A stretch of 64,000 nt of DNA from Actinomycetota bacterium (GTDB lineage Bacteria > Actinomycetota > Actinomycetes > Actinomycetales > Microbacteriaceae), in contig JAFDWK010000010.1 of NCBI GenBank assembly GCA_018268515.1, forward strand, positions 93,792 through 157,791, given 5' to 3'. Below the pieces are notes generated by a model. It worked only from the letters and a program-made list of their open reading frames with translations, was not told where the DNA came from and did no database searches. Of the stretch, positions 42,849 through 53,637 are shown piece by piece. The position numbers were made by a program, and so were the translations under genes. The first letter of the stretch is position 1; each line of letters starts with the position of its first letter.

Positions 42849-44405
42849 ATGAGCACGTTGGATGCGATCGCAGCGCTGATCCCGACCCTGACCGGGCGGA
42901 TCCGCGCGGGATCGAGCACGTCCGACGTGCAGGCGGTGATCGAGGTCCTCGGTGATGCGGAAGCGGTCGCCACCTTTCAGGAGGCCGGGGATCTTGGCCG
43001 GCTTGTGGAGCAGATCCAGGTGATCTGCGCCGGGGTGATCGCGCGGCGCTCGAGGCGGGAGGCAGGGCATTCCGGGTTGGCGCAGTCGCGCGGGCACCGG
43101 TCGGCGGCGTCACTGATCCAGGAGCTCGGCGGGATGACGAAGGGGGAAGCGGCCCGGCGGGTGCGGGTCGGGGAGTCGCTGCTCGATGACGGACCCGACC
43201 GCGACACCTCGGGGCTTGGTGGCGACGGCCCATCCAGCGGCGACGGCGACGCCTCTGATGGCGGAGGTTCGCCCGACGGCGGACGTTCGTCTGACCGCGG
43301 GGATGCCCCGGAGGATGATTCGTCCGGCCTGCCCCCGGTGGAGGCGCCGAGCGTGCGGGAGTGGCGGGAGGTGCTGCGCACCGCGCTGCGATCCGGGCAG
43401 CTCACCACCACCCAGTTCGACGCCATCCAACGGGGGCTCGGTGATCCGCCCGACGGCGCCGCAGCGGCATGGGTGCTCGCGGCGGAGCAGCTCGTCGAGG
43501 AGGCGTCCCGACGCACCGTGGAAGAGCTCGCGGCGTCGTCGAGGACGATCCGGGACATTCTGGATCCGGAGGGGGCCGAGACGCGTTCCCTTGCCCGGTA
43601 CGAACGCCGCTCGTTCCGCACCTGGCTCGACCAGGACGGCATCCGCCACGCCAACGCGGTATTCGACGACGAGGGCGGCGCGTATCTCGACAGCATCTTC
43701 GCCGCCGCGCTGCGTCCGCGCCGTGGCGGACCCCGGTTCGTCGACGCCGACGAGAAGGCTCAGGCCGCGGATCTGACCGCGGACACCCGCAGCAACGACC
43801 AGCTCGCCTACGACCTCCTGCTGGACTTGATCCGCGCCGGCGCCCTCGCCGACCCCGCGGCGGTGTTCGGCACCCGACAAGCCGGGCTGCGGCTCGTGCA
43901 GACGGTCGATCAAGACGGTGCGGTCGGCCCGGTCACGGTCACGGTCACCGAGGACGGTCTCGCATCGGTGCCGGCATCGGTTGCCGAACGGCGGGTCTGT
44001 GAGGCCGGAACCGTGTCCTTCACCGTCGACTCCTGCGGGAACCCCCTGGATGCGGGGAGGGAATCCCGCCTCTTCACCCCGCGGCAGCGGGTCGGACTCG
44101 CGATCCGCGACGGCGGTTGCCGATGGCCGGGCTGCGACCGTCCCGCCTCCTACGCCGAAGCCCATCACATCGACGAATGGACCCGCGATGCGGGCCGCAC
44201 CGACATCGACCGGGGCATCCTGCTCTGCCGATTCCACCATATGGAACTTCACCACGGCGGCTGGGCGATCACCCGCGACGGCAAAGAAGACTTCGTCCTG
44301 CACCACCGCGACGGGCACCAGGTCGTGCTGCACCCGCGCCTCGCCCTGCGCTGCGCATGGGGAGACATCGCGCCACCACCGAGACGATTCCGCCCCGCCG
44401 CCTGA
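42849..44405 (+). CDS. DUF222 / HNH endonuclease domain protein
   Basis: This 518-residue protein has an N-terminal DUF222 helical domain (about 30-330), broken by an acidic low-complexity stretch rich in Asp/Gly/Ser (about 115-160), and a C-terminal HNH nuclease domain. The HNH motif at 424-464 has Cys pairs and catalytic His residues in CRWPGCDRPASYAEAHHIDE and LLCRFHHMELH. The family (related to mycobacterial 13E12-repeat proteins) occurs in many copies in Actinobacteria with unknown role and may be mobile. Start: ATG 42849; an in-frame extension exists to 42780. The last codons are duplicated in the 70-bp repeat downstream. Confidence 0.9.
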   Translation: MSTLDAIAALIPTLTGRIRAGSSTSDVQAVIEVLGDAEAVATFQEAGDLGRLVEQIQVICAGVIARRSRREAGHSGLAQSRGHRSAASLIQELGGMTKGEAARRVRVGESLLDDGPDRDTSGLGGDGPSSGDGDASDGGGSPDGGRSSDRGDAPEDDSSGLPPVEAPSVREWREVLRTALRSGQLTTTQFDAIQRGLGDPPDGAAAAWVLAAEQLVEEASRRTVEELAASSRTIRDILDPEGAETRSLARYERRSFRTWLDQDGIRHANAVFDDEGGAYLDSIFAAALRPRRGGPRFVDADEKAQAADLTADTRSNDQLAYDLLLDLIRAGALADPAAVFGTRQAGLRLVQTVDQDGAVGPVTVTVTEDGLASVPASVAERRVCEAGTVSFTVDSCGNPLDAGRESRLFTPRQRVGLAIRDGGCRWPGCDRPASYAEAHHIDEWTRDAGRTDIDRGILLCRFHHMELHHGGWAITRDGKEDFVLHHRDGHQVVLHPRLALRCAWGDIAPPPRRFRPAA

Positions 44406-44520
44406 ACCCGCCCTCCACGGGAGACGGTCTGGCAGGACCGGAGCGTGCCGACAGCCACTCCGCCCCGCCGCCTGAACCCGCCTCCACAGGGAGACGGTCA
44501 GGCAGAACCGGAGCGTGCCG
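44391..44520. repeat. 70-bp tandem duplication at the 3' end of the HNH gene
   Basis: Two copies start at 44391 and 44461 and share about 60 bases with few differences (CGCCCCGCCGCCTGAACCCG at the head, GAGCGTGCCG at the tail). The first copy includes the stop codon and last codons of the HNH gene. Each unit can form a small hairpin (CGGTC-TGGCAG-GACCG in the first). Confidence 0.8.
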
Positions 44521-44741
44521 GCACTGATTCGTCGGCCACCACCGCGCCCATCGGGACCACAGCCGGGGCGATCCCGGAATCCGTACCGCTGACCGACCCG
44601 GCCATCCCGTCAATGCCCTGGCCTTTCCCTCAATGTCACGGCCGGGTCGGCAGCCCGTCGATCACAGGCGCTGCACAGAAGCTGCACAGCTGTGGAGCGG
44701 CCGCGCCGCGCAGCACCCGCGAACTCGGCACCAGCCGGACG
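44521..44741. other. Intergenic region between the HNH repeat and uppS
   Basis: These 221 bases, between two convergent genes, show no ORF with coding character. A copy of GGAATCC-type and CAGGCGCTGCACAG words is present but no perfect terminator stem was found. Confidence 0.3.
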
Positions 44742-45551
44742 TCAGGAACCGGCGAGCGCGTCCGGAACGTCCACAGCACCGCCGAACCGTCGGTCACGGG
44801 AGAGATAGATCCCGATCGCCCGCCACAGCTCCTCGCGGGAGAAATCGGGCCAGAGCGTGTCGAGGAAGACCATCTCGGCGTAGGCCGACTGCCAGAGCAG
44901 GAAATTGGACGTGCGCTGCTCCCCCGAGCTGCGCAGGAACAGGTCCACATCGGGCATGTCCGGGATGTACAGGTGCCGCCGGATCGCCTTCTCGGTGATC
45001 GCGCTCGGCCGCATCCGGCCGGCCTTCACCTCCTCGGCGATCGACCGCATCGCGTCCACGAGTTCGATGCGACCGCCGTAGTTGATGCACATCGTGAGCG
45101 TGAGCACGTCGTTGCCGCGCGTCAGCTCCGAGGCGTACTCGAGCTCCTTGATGACCGAACCCCACAGCCGCGGCTTGCGTCCCGCCCACCGGATCCGCAC
45201 GCCCCACTCGTTGAGCTGGTCGCGACGCCGGTGCAGTACATCGCGGTTGTAGCCCATCAGGAAGCGCACCTCCTCCGGAGAGCGCGCCCAGTTCTCCGTC
45301 GAGAACGCGTAGACGCTGAGGTGCTTGACCCCGGCCTGGATCGCTCCGGCCACGACGTCGAGCAGCACCTCCTCGCCCGCCTTGTGCCCCTCGATGCGGT
45401 TCAGTCCGCGGCGGTTCGCCCATCGGCCGTTGCCGTCCATGACGATCGCGACATGATTCGGCACGGCGGGGAACACGGGCGGCTGCGCCCCGGTCCAGTC
45501 CAGCGGGCGGTACGCGACCGCATCCTTGTGCGTATACGGCTTGGGGCTCAC
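44742..45551 (-). CDS. uppS: Isoprenyl transferase (undecaprenyl diphosphate synthase type)
   Basis: This 269-residue cis-prenyltransferase builds the polyprenyl carrier lipid for cell-wall synthesis. The catalytic Asp is in [15 protein letters not shown] (about 43), followed by [36 protein letters not shown], and the C-terminal [20 protein letters not shown]. Start: GTG 45551, overlapping the recO stop (GTGA). A longer in-frame start exists upstream but would overlap recO extensively. Chain length (decaprenyl versus undecaprenyl) cannot be fixed from sequence. Confidence 0.94.
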   Translation of the reverse strand: MSPKPYTHKDAVAYRPLDWTGAQPPVFPAVPNHVAIVMDGNGRWANRRGLNRIEGHKAGEEVLLDVVAGAIQAGVKHLSVYAFSTENWARSPEEVRFLMGYNRDVLHRRRDQLNEWGVRIRWAGRKPRLWGSVIKELEYASELTRGNDVLTLTMCINYGGRIELVDAMRSIAEEVKAGRMRPSAITEKAIRRHLYIPDMPDVDLFLRSSGEQRTSNFLLWQSAYAEMVFLDTLWPDFSREELWRAIGIYLSRDRRFGGAVDVPDALAGS

Positions 45552-46276
45552 CGGCTTCCTTCCACGAGTGAGAGCGAGCGGATCCCCCGCTCGAGATGCC
45601 ATTGGGCGTACGCGGCGATGACACCGGATGCGGCGGCGGTGTCGCGACCGGATGCGGAGTCCACGCGCTCCCAGTCCCCCGCCATCAGTGCGCGGAGGAC
45701 GTCGATCGCCGTGGCGGAGATGCGCGGGCTGCCGACCGGTGCGCACTCATCGCAGACGATCCCGCCCATCTGAGCGACGAAGACCGTGTGCGATCCTGCC
45801 CTCGCGCAGCGGGCGCAGTCGGTGAACGACGGCGCCCAGCCCGACAAGGCCATGACGCGCAGCAGATACGAGTCCAGGATGCTCCGTGCGGCATGCTCGC
45901 CACGGGCGAGGGCGCGCAGACCGCCCACGAGCAGCAGGTACTGCTCGGGCGTCGCCTCGGCGTCGTTCAGCCGGTCGGCCGTCTCCACCATCGCGTTGGC
46001 AGCCGTATAGCGGTCGTAGTGCAGTGCGATGTCGGCGCCGTAGGAGCCGAGCGACTCGGCCTGCTGCACGATGTCGAGAGAGCGTCCCTGGTACAGCTGC
46101 ACGTCGGCGACCATGAACGGTTCGAGCCGCGAGCCGAACTTCGACGAGGTGCGACGCACGCCCTTCGCCACCGCCCTGACCTTGCCGTGCCCGCGCGAGA
46201 GCATCGTGACGATCCGGTCCGCCTCACCGAGCTTGTGGGTGCGCAGGATCACCGCTTCGTCTCGGTAGGTGGGCAT
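45548..46276 (-). CDS. recO: DNA repair protein RecO
   Basis: RecO loads RecA onto SSB-coated DNA together with RecR. The 242-residue protein has the N-terminal OB fold ([20 protein letters not shown]), [20 protein letters not shown] at about 35, and a zinc-finger Cys set [13 protein letters not shown] with IVCDECAP at about 153-180. It is translationally coupled to uppS, a standard actinobacterial pairing. It lies divergent from the TRIC-family gene with a 35-base gap. Confidence 0.94.
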   Translation of the reverse strand: MPTYRDEAVILRTHKLGEADRIVTMLSRGHGKVRAVAKGVRRTSSKFGSRLEPFMVADVQLYQGRSLDIVQQAESLGSYGADIALHYDRYTAANAMVETADRLNDAEATPEQYLLLVGGLRALARGEHAARSILDSYLLRVMALSGWAPSFTDCARCARAGSHTVFVAQMGGIVCDECAPVGSPRISATAIDVLRALMAGDWERVDSASGRDTAAASGVIAAYAQWHLERGIRSLSLVEGSR

Positions 46277-46311
46277 TCCTCGATCATCCCACTCCCGAGG
46301 ACAATGGAGCT

Positions 46312-46998
46312 GTGACCGAACCGACCTTCACCATCCCGCTGTGGGCCGATCTCCTGGGCGTGGGCCTGGGCGGCGTGCAGGGCGCCATGTTCGCGAGCGG
46401 TTTCCGAGGCGAGCGTCGCCTCGATCTGCTCGGCGTCGCGATCATCGGGATCATGATCGGCATGGGCGGCGGTCTCATCCGCGACACCCTCCTCGGCCAG
46501 CCGCCGGCCACCCTGCAGAGCAACTGGTATCTGCTCACCGCCGGTGGCGCGGCCCTGTTCGGCATGCTGCTGGCCGGCGTCTTCCAGCGCCTGAACGCCG
46601 TGGTCGTCGGCCTCGACGCCGTCGTGATCGGCATGTTCGGCGCGTTCGGCACGAGCAAGGCCATCGCCTTCGGGATGCCCGAGGTGCCCGCCGTGTTCAT
46701 CGGCGTCTGCGCGGCCGCCGGCGGCGGCGTGCTCCGCGACGTGCTGATGGGCCTTCCGGTCTCGATCATGCACGTCGGATCCCTCTACGCGGTCGCCGCC
46801 GGCGCCGGCTGCGCCTTCATCGTCGTCGCGCACGCTCTCGGCATGGGCATCGTGCTCGCAGCGATCATCGGCATCGTCCTCACCGCGGTCATCCGGGTGC
46901 TCGCCGTGGTCTTCGACCTGTCGCTGCCCGAGCAGCGCGCGCTCCACCGCCGCCGGGTCGCTGCGGAGACCGGGATGATCCCGATCATCCGGCCCTGA
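46312..46998 (+). CDS. TRIC-family cation channel protein (UPF0126)
   Basis: The 228-residue membrane protein has seven predicted helices and the repeated glycine-rich motif of the family: [12 protein letters not shown] in the first half (about 55) and [12 protein letters not shown] in the second (about 140). Prokaryotic TRIC proteins form trimeric potassium-permeable channels; the inverted-repeat fold agrees with what is seen here. Start: GTG 46312, with GGAGC close upstream. It is a single gene, convergent with leuA. Confidence 0.87.
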   Translation: MTEPTFTIPLWADLLGVGLGGVQGAMFASGFRGERRLDLLGVAIIGIMIGMGGGLIRDTLLGQPPATLQSNWYLLTAGGAALFGMLLAGVFQRLNAVVVGLDAVVIGMFGAFGTSKAIAFGMPEVPAVFIGVCAAAGGGVLRDVLMGLPVSIMHVGSLYAVAAGAGCAFIVVAHALGMGIVLAAIIGIVLTAVIRVLAVVFDLSLPEQRALHRRRVAAETGMIPIIRP

Positions 46999-47028
46999 GT
47001 CCGAGGACCGGGGCTGCGAGAGCGCCCC

Positions 47029-47070
47029 GTTTCGTCTCGGTCGCGCTCCGCGCGCCCTGGCTCAACGACC
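47029..47070. repeat. Dispersed extragenic repeat copy
   Basis: GTTTCGTCTCGGTCGC followed by GGCTCAACGACC is the complement-side arm of the repeat family seen near 11.7 kb (GGTCGTTGAGC). It lies just after the TRIC-like gene. Confidence 0.5.
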
Positions 47071-47124
47071 CCGGAACGAGTCCCGCTCGCACGTCCTCGC
47101 TCCCCGGCGCCGGGTGCGAGACAC

Positions 47125-47171
47125 GTCTGCGCCCCGGGCTCGGCAGGTTCTGCCGGGCACGGGGCGCAGAC
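47125..47171. terminator. Bidirectional terminator between the TRIC-like gene and leuA
   Basis: A 12-bp outer stem (GTCTGCGCCCCG/CGGGGCGCAGAC) encloses an inner 6-bp hairpin (CGGCAG-GTT-CTGCCG). It sits between two convergent genes, 77 bases from the leuA stop. Confidence 0.75.
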
Positions 47172-47248
47172 GCAGTCACGCGGACGGATGCGCCGCGGAC
47201 GATTCCTCCGCACACGGGGTGACGGTACGGAGAAGCTTCGGAGGCCGC

Positions 47249-49036
<1,788 letters not shown>

Positions 49037-49064
49037 TCAGAAAGTGAGCGGGCCAACGCGAACA

Positions 49065-49104
49065 CCGCGACGAGTGGGGCCCTCAGAAACGGGACTCGTC
49101 GCGG
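49065..49104 (-). promoter_or_regulatory. Leucine attenuator hairpin before leuA
   Basis: A perfect 11-bp inverted repeat (CCGCGACGAGT at 49065-49075, ACTCGTCGCGG at 49094-49104) overlaps the 3' half of the leader-peptide coding sequence. The upstream arm begins right after the four Leu codons. Downstream bases near 49041-49055 (TGAGCGGGCC) can pair with GGCCCTCA at 49078-49085 as an alternative, with one bulge. Confidence 0.65.
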
Positions 49105-49136
49105 CAGCTAAGAAGGAGCAGACCGCCTGCGCGCAT
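49083..49136 (-). CDS. leuL: Leucine leader peptide of leuA
   Basis: This 17-residue peptide, MRAGGLLLLSCRDESRF, has four consecutive Leu codons (CTG CTC CTT CTT). Its ATG sits seven bases after a TAGCAT -10 box, so translation would be leaderless, just as for the leuCD leader. It ends within the arm of the attenuator hairpin. Confidence 0.87.
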   Translation of the reverse strand: MRAGGLLLLSCRDESRF

Positions 49137-49142
49137 GCCGCC

Positions 49143-49148
49143 ATGCTA
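49143..49148 (-). promoter_or_regulatory. -10 box of the leuL-leuA transcript
   Basis: TAGCAT on the minus strand is positioned so that transcription would start at or within a base of the leader ATG at 49136. No strong -35 is seen. Confidence 0.5.
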
Positions 49149-49258
49149 GCACGGTGACATAGGGGCATCGGGGCGATGACGGACCTGCGAGAATCGATGC
49201 ACGCGGATCCGCACGCATACGAGCGGATCCGAGACGCCCGAGAATCGAGGAGCAGCTC

Positions 49259-50680
49259 GTGCAGTACATCTCCACCCGCGGTGGCGGGGAGCCGAAGACC
49301 TACAGCGAGGCGCTGCTGGAGGGGCTGGCCGTCGATGGCGGCCTGCTCGTTCCCGAGCGACTGCCCGCCGTCGACGCGGCGACCCTCGAGTCGTGGCGCG
49401 GGCTCGGGTACGCGCAGCTGGCGACCGAGGTGCTGGGGCTGTTCGCCACAGACATCCCCCGGGACGACCTGGCGGCGCTGTGTGCGGCCGCCTACTCTCC
49501 CTCGGTCTTCGCGGCGCCCGTGCCGCTCACCCCGATCGGCGACGGGATCACGCTCGTCGGGCTCTCCGAGGGGCCGACGCTCGCGTTCAAGGACATGGCG
49601 ATGCAGTTCCTCGGCCAGGCGCTCGAGTACGCGCTGGCGCGCACCGGCGGCGTGCTGAACATCGTGGGCGCCACCTCGGGCGACACCGGATCCGCCGCCG
49701 AGCACGCGTTGCGCGGCAAAGACCGGATCAGCGTCTTCATGCTCTCGCCGCAGGGCCGGATGAGCCCCTTCCAGCGCGCGCAGATGTACTCCCTGCAGGA
49801 CGAGAACGTGCACAACATCGCCGTCGACGGCGTGTTCGACGACTGCCAGAACCTGGTCAAGGATCTCGCCGGCGACCTCGACTTCAAGAACTCGCAGCAC
49901 CTCGGTGCGGTCAACTCGATCAACCTCGCCCGCATCACCGCGCAGGTCGTCTACTACTTCTGGGCATGGCTGCGCGCGACGGACGGCCTCGACGCGGCGG
50001 ACCGCGACGGCTTCGAGGTGTCGTTCGCGGTGCCGTCCGGGAACTTCGGCAACATCCTCTCCGGCTTCTTCGCCCGCGGCATGGGCCTGCCGATCCGCCG
50101 GCTCGTGCTCGCCGCGAACGAGAACAACGTCCTGGACGAGTTCTTCCGCACCGGCATCTACCGCCCCCGCAGCGCCGCGCAGACCCTCGCCACGTCGAGT
50201 CCGTCGATGGACATCTCCAAGGCGTCGAACCTGGAGCGCTTCATCTTCGACCTCGTCGGGCGCGACCCGCAGCGCGTGGTCGCCGCCTGGGACGACCTCG
50301 CCCGCACCGGCGCCTTCGACTTCACCGCGGATCTGCCGCGCTTCGCCGACGAGTTCGGGATCTCCAGCGGCACCAGCACGCACGCCGACCGGCTCGCCAC
50401 CATCCGCGCCGTGCACGCGGAGAGCGGCACGATCATCGATCCGCACACGGCGGACGGCGTGAAGGTCGCGCGCTCCTTCGTGGAAGGCGGCGTGCCGATG
50501 CTCGTGCTCGAGACCGCCAAGCCGGAGAAGTTCGGCGAGACGATCACCGAGGCGCTCGGGATCGAGCTGCCGCTGTCGGAGGAGCTGCAGGCGCTGCTCG
50601 CCGCCCCGCAGCGCGTCACCGAGATCGCGAACGACGAGGCCGCGCTGCGCACGATCATCGAGACCAGCGCCCTGCACTGA
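49259..50680 (+). CDS. thrC: Threonine synthase
   Basis: ThrC converts O-phosphohomoserine to threonine using PLP. The 473-residue protein is the long (yeast/E. coli-like) form: N-terminal MQYISTRGGGEPKTYSEALL, the PLP Lys in GPTLAFKDMAMQFLGQALEY at about 108, VGATSGDTGSAAEHALRGKD at about 140, and FAVPSGNFGNILSGFFARGM at about 260. The start is GTG at 49259 with GAGGAGCAG upstream. It is divergent from leuA and not linked to other threonine genes in this window. Confidence 0.95.
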   Translation: MQYISTRGGGEPKTYSEALLEGLAVDGGLLVPERLPAVDAATLESWRGLGYAQLATEVLGLFATDIPRDDLAALCAAAYSPSVFAAPVPLTPIGDGITLVGLSEGPTLAFKDMAMQFLGQALEYALARTGGVLNIVGATSGDTGSAAEHALRGKDRISVFMLSPQGRMSPFQRAQMYSLQDENVHNIAVDGVFDDCQNLVKDLAGDLDFKNSQHLGAVNSINLARITAQVVYYFWAWLRATDGLDAADRDGFEVSFAVPSGNFGNILSGFFARGMGLPIRRLVLAANENNVLDEFFRTGIYRPRSAAQTLATSSPSMDISKASNLERFIFDLVGRDPQRVVAAWDDLARTGAFDFTADLPRFADEFGISSGTSTHADRLATIRAVHAESGTIIDPHTADGVKVARSFVEGGVPMLVLETAKPEKFGETITEALGIELPLSEELQALLAAPQRVTEIANDEAALRTIIETSALH

Positions 50681-50823
50681 GCCGGCGATCCGGTCCCGCC
50701 GCGCGCGGCACCCCGGTGCTCGGACAGGATGTCCCGTCTCGATCAGAGCCCCTCGCAAGGGCAGGACCAGGCCGTGTCCACCGGTCGTTCGGCGACGGCG
50801 GCCGGCCGGATAGTCTGACTGGC

Positions 50824-52611
50824 ATGACGGCTCGACTGCGCGCGCGGCTGCTCGCCCTGCTCGGCGTGCTCGCGCTCCTGCTGACCCCGCTGCTTACGGC
50901 GCCGGCGGCGCTCGCCGACACGAACGACTTCTCCTACGCGTCCTGGGATGCGCAGTACCTGCTCGGCCGCGACACCGACGGCCGCGCGACGCTGGCGGTG
51001 ACCGAGACGCTGGTCGCGGACTTCCCCGCGTTCGATCAGAACCACGGCATCATCCGAGGCCTGCCGACCGGGTACGACGGCGCCCCGCTCGGGCTGCATG
51101 TCGTCTCCGTCACGGACGGCGCCGGCGCGAACCTGCGCTACGACGACAGTGAGACCGACAACGGCGAGCGGCAGCTGAAGATCGGCGATCCGGACGTCTT
51201 CGTGCACGGGCGCACCACCTACGTGATCCGCTACACGATGCGCGACGTCGTCCACCGTCCGAACGACCGGCCGATCGACGAGTGGTACTGGAATCTGCTG
51301 CCGCTGAACTCCACCCAGCCGATCGCGCACTTCACCGCCGCGCTCGCGTTCGACCCGCAGGTCGACGCCGCCATGCTCGGCGCACCGTCCTGTTACACAG
51401 GGCCCGCCGGATCCACGACGCCATGCACGCTGGTGGCCGCCCCGGGCGGATCCTTCACGGTGACGCAGGACGGCATCCCGGCCGGATCCGGCGTCACGGT
51501 GGCGTTCCCGATGAAGGAGGGCACGTTCGCGCAGGCGCCGGCGCGCATCCCGGACCCGATGACGGATGTCGCGCCGTACCCCCTCGCCGGAGTCGGGGCC
51601 GTGCTCGCGATCGGTGGCCCGATCCTCGGCATCGCGCTGCTGCGCCGGAGGGGCCGCCACAGCGGACGCGGGATCGTCGTGGCGCAGTACGACGTGCCCG
51701 ACGCACTCCCGCCCGTCCTCGCCGCCGAGATCGAGGGACGCCGACCCGTCGCGGACGCGGCGGAGATGGTGCACCTCGCCGTCCGCAAGGCGATCCGCAT
51801 CTCCGACGGCGAGAGCAAGCCCGTCCTCGAGCTGCTGGATCCGTCGATCGCCCCCGATGCCCTCGACGCGGAGGCGCTGTATGCGCTGTTCCCGGGCAGT
51901 CCCGCAGGCACCACCCTCTACCTCGAGGTGCCGAACGATCCGCTCGTCACGCGGCTGAAGACCCTCTCCGGATCCGCCCGCGCCGCGGCCTTCGAGCGCG
52001 GACTGCTCGCACGCCGCAGGTCCATGCTCGCGATCTCCCTCGGCGCCGTCGGACTCGCGGCGGGTCTCGGCGCGACCGCGCTGGCCGCGCCGGGAATGGC
52101 CGTGGGGCGCCCCGCGGCGATCGCGGCCTTCGTCGTCGCGATCGTCGCATCCGCGATCGCGCTCATCGCCCTTCTCGCGTCGCTGCCGCGCCGTGCGGTG
52201 CTCACCCCGCAGGGCGCCGAGACGCGCGAGTACCTGCTCGGGGCGCGCGAGTACATCCGACTGGCGGAGGCGGACCGGATCCGGATGCTGCAGTCGTATC
52301 GGGGCGCCGAGCGCCGCCAGGACGGCAGCGTCGACGTCGTCGTGCTGTACGAGCGGCTGCTGCCCTACGCGATGCTGTTCGGCATGGAGCGCGAATGGGG
52401 ACAGGTGCTCACGGTGCAGTACGAGCAGGACGGCATCACGCCGAGCTGGTACTACGGGTACACCGGCGCGAGCTTCGCGGGGTCGCTGAGCGGAATGAAC
52501 AGCGCGCTCAGCCCGACCCCTACACCGAGCACGTCGTCGAGCTCCAGCGGGTCGTTCGGCGGCGGCTTCTCCGGCGGCGGAGGCGGCGGCGGATCCTCCG
52601 GAGGCTGGTGA
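50824..52611 (+). CDS. DUF2207 domain membrane protein
   Basis: The 595-residue protein has an N-terminal signal peptide (about 31 residues, ending APAALADT), a large extracellular DUF2207 beta-domain (about 32-250; WDAQYLLGRDTDGRATLAVT), a transmembrane helix, a cytoplasmic region with a helix pair near 410-455, and a glycine-rich tail ending GGGGSSGGW. DUF2207 proteins are widespread in Actinobacteria and unassigned; the Gly/Ser tail is a family trait. Start: ATG 50824 after CTGGC. It is a single gene. Confidence 0.85.
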   Translation: MTARLRARLLALLGVLALLLTPLLTAPAALADTNDFSYASWDAQYLLGRDTDGRATLAVTETLVADFPAFDQNHGIIRGLPTGYDGAPLGLHVVSVTDGAGANLRYDDSETDNGERQLKIGDPDVFVHGRTTYVIRYTMRDVVHRPNDRPIDEWYWNLLPLNSTQPIAHFTAALAFDPQVDAAMLGAPSCYTGPAGSTTPCTLVAAPGGSFTVTQDGIPAGSGVTVAFPMKEGTFAQAPARIPDPMTDVAPYPLAGVGAVLAIGGPILGIALLRRRGRHSGRGIVVAQYDVPDALPPVLAAEIEGRRPVADAAEMVHLAVRKAIRISDGESKPVLELLDPSIAPDALDAEALYALFPGSPAGTTLYLEVPNDPLVTRLKTLSGSARAAAFERGLLARRRSMLAISLGAVGLAAGLGATALAAPGMAVGRPAAIAAFVVAIVASAIALIALLASLPRRAVLTPQGAETREYLLGAREYIRLAEADRIRMLQSYRGAERRQDGSVDVVVLYERLLPYAMLFGMEREWGQVLTVQYEQDGITPSWYYGYTGASFAGSLSGMNSALSPTPTPSTSSSSSGSFGGGFSGGGGGGGSSGGW

Positions 52612-52694
52612 CGCCCGCTCGGCGGTCGCGTCGTGCGGTCACCCGCCCGTCGTGACGGCATGCTGCGACCAGCGAGCGGATGGCGCCGGCGGAT

Positions 52695-53636
52695 TCAGGT
52701 GATCAGGGCGAGCTTGCCGCCCGGATGCCCTTCGGCGAGGAATCGTGTGGCCTCGACGGCTTCGGCGAGCGGGTAGGTGCCGGCGAGGGGCACCTCGAGC
52801 AGTCCCTCGTCGGCGAGGCGCACCAGTTCCCCGCGGATCCGGTCCCGGAACACCGCGCTGGACGGCTGGGAGCCGGCGATGGCGGCGAAGCCGTGCGCGG
52901 CGGCCAGCGCCGGTGCAGCGATCGTGACGATCCGGGAGCGGTCAGAGACGAGCTGCACCGACACCTCGACGGCCTCATCCGTGCCCACCGCATCGAGCGC
53001 CGTGTGCACGGGAATCCCGAGCGCACGCACGCGGTCCGTGAGCCCCGCGCCATACCGCACCGGGATCCCGCCGAAGCGCCGCACCCGGTCCGCACCCGCC
53101 TCGCCCGTGGTGCCGATCACCGCCACGCCGCGCATCGCCGCCAGCTGCAGCACCAAGACGCCGACCGCGCCGGACGCGCCGTGCAGGAGGATCGTCTCCC
53201 CCGCTGTCGCCCGCACCCGCTCGAGCATCTCGGCCGCGGTGGTGCCCGCCAGCAGCAGGTTCGCCGCCTCGGCGTGCGAGAGCGGCCGGGGCTTGCGGAA
53301 CGCCTTCCCGGCGGGGATGGTGAGCGCGGTGGCGTAGCCGCCCTGCACCCGGAAGGCGATCACCTCATCGCCCACCTCGGCGCGCCCGGATCCGATCACC
53401 GTCCCGGATCCGATCGCGAGGATCTCTCCGGAGACCTCATAGCCGATCGACACAGGGAACTCGACGCCGGAGCGCGCGGTGGCGACGTGCTTGCGGTCGG
53501 CGGGGTTCATCCCCGCGGCGCGCACCCGGATCGTGACCTCCCCCGGTGCCGGATCCGGTGCGGCCGTGTCCGTGAGCCGCCAGGTCTCGGGCGCACCCGG
53601 GCCCGGGGCGATCCAGTGCCGCACGGCCGTGCCCAT
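52695..53636 (-). CDS. Zinc-independent alcohol dehydrogenase/quinone oxidoreductase-like protein
   Basis: The 313-residue protein is of the medium-chain dehydrogenase/reductase superfamily. An N-terminal GroES-like domain (VTIRVRAAGMNPADRKHVAT, EVSGEILAIGSGTVIGSGRA) is followed by a Rossmann domain with ILLHGASGAVGVLVLQLAAM at about 150. The catalytic-zinc ligands of alcohol dehydrogenases are absent, so it is a quinone-oxidoreductase-type NADPH enzyme. Substrate unknown. It is the last gene of the hrcA-era run, starting one base after the era stop. Confidence 0.85.
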   Translation of the reverse strand: MGTAVRHWIAPGPGAPETWRLTDTAAPDPAPGEVTIRVRAAGMNPADRKHVATARSGVEFPVSIGYEVSGEILAIGSGTVIGSGRAEVGDEVIAFRVQGGYATALTIPAGKAFRKPRPLSHAEAANLLLAGTTAAEMLERVRATAGETILLHGASGAVGVLVLQLAAMRGVAVIGTTGEAGADRVRRFGGIPVRYGAGLTDRVRALGIPVHTALDAVGTDEAVEVSVQLVSDRSRIVTIAAPALAAAHGFAAIAGSQPSSAVFRDRIRGELVRLADEGLLEVPLAGTYPLAEAVEATRFLAEGHPGGKLALIT

Positions 53637-53637
53637 C

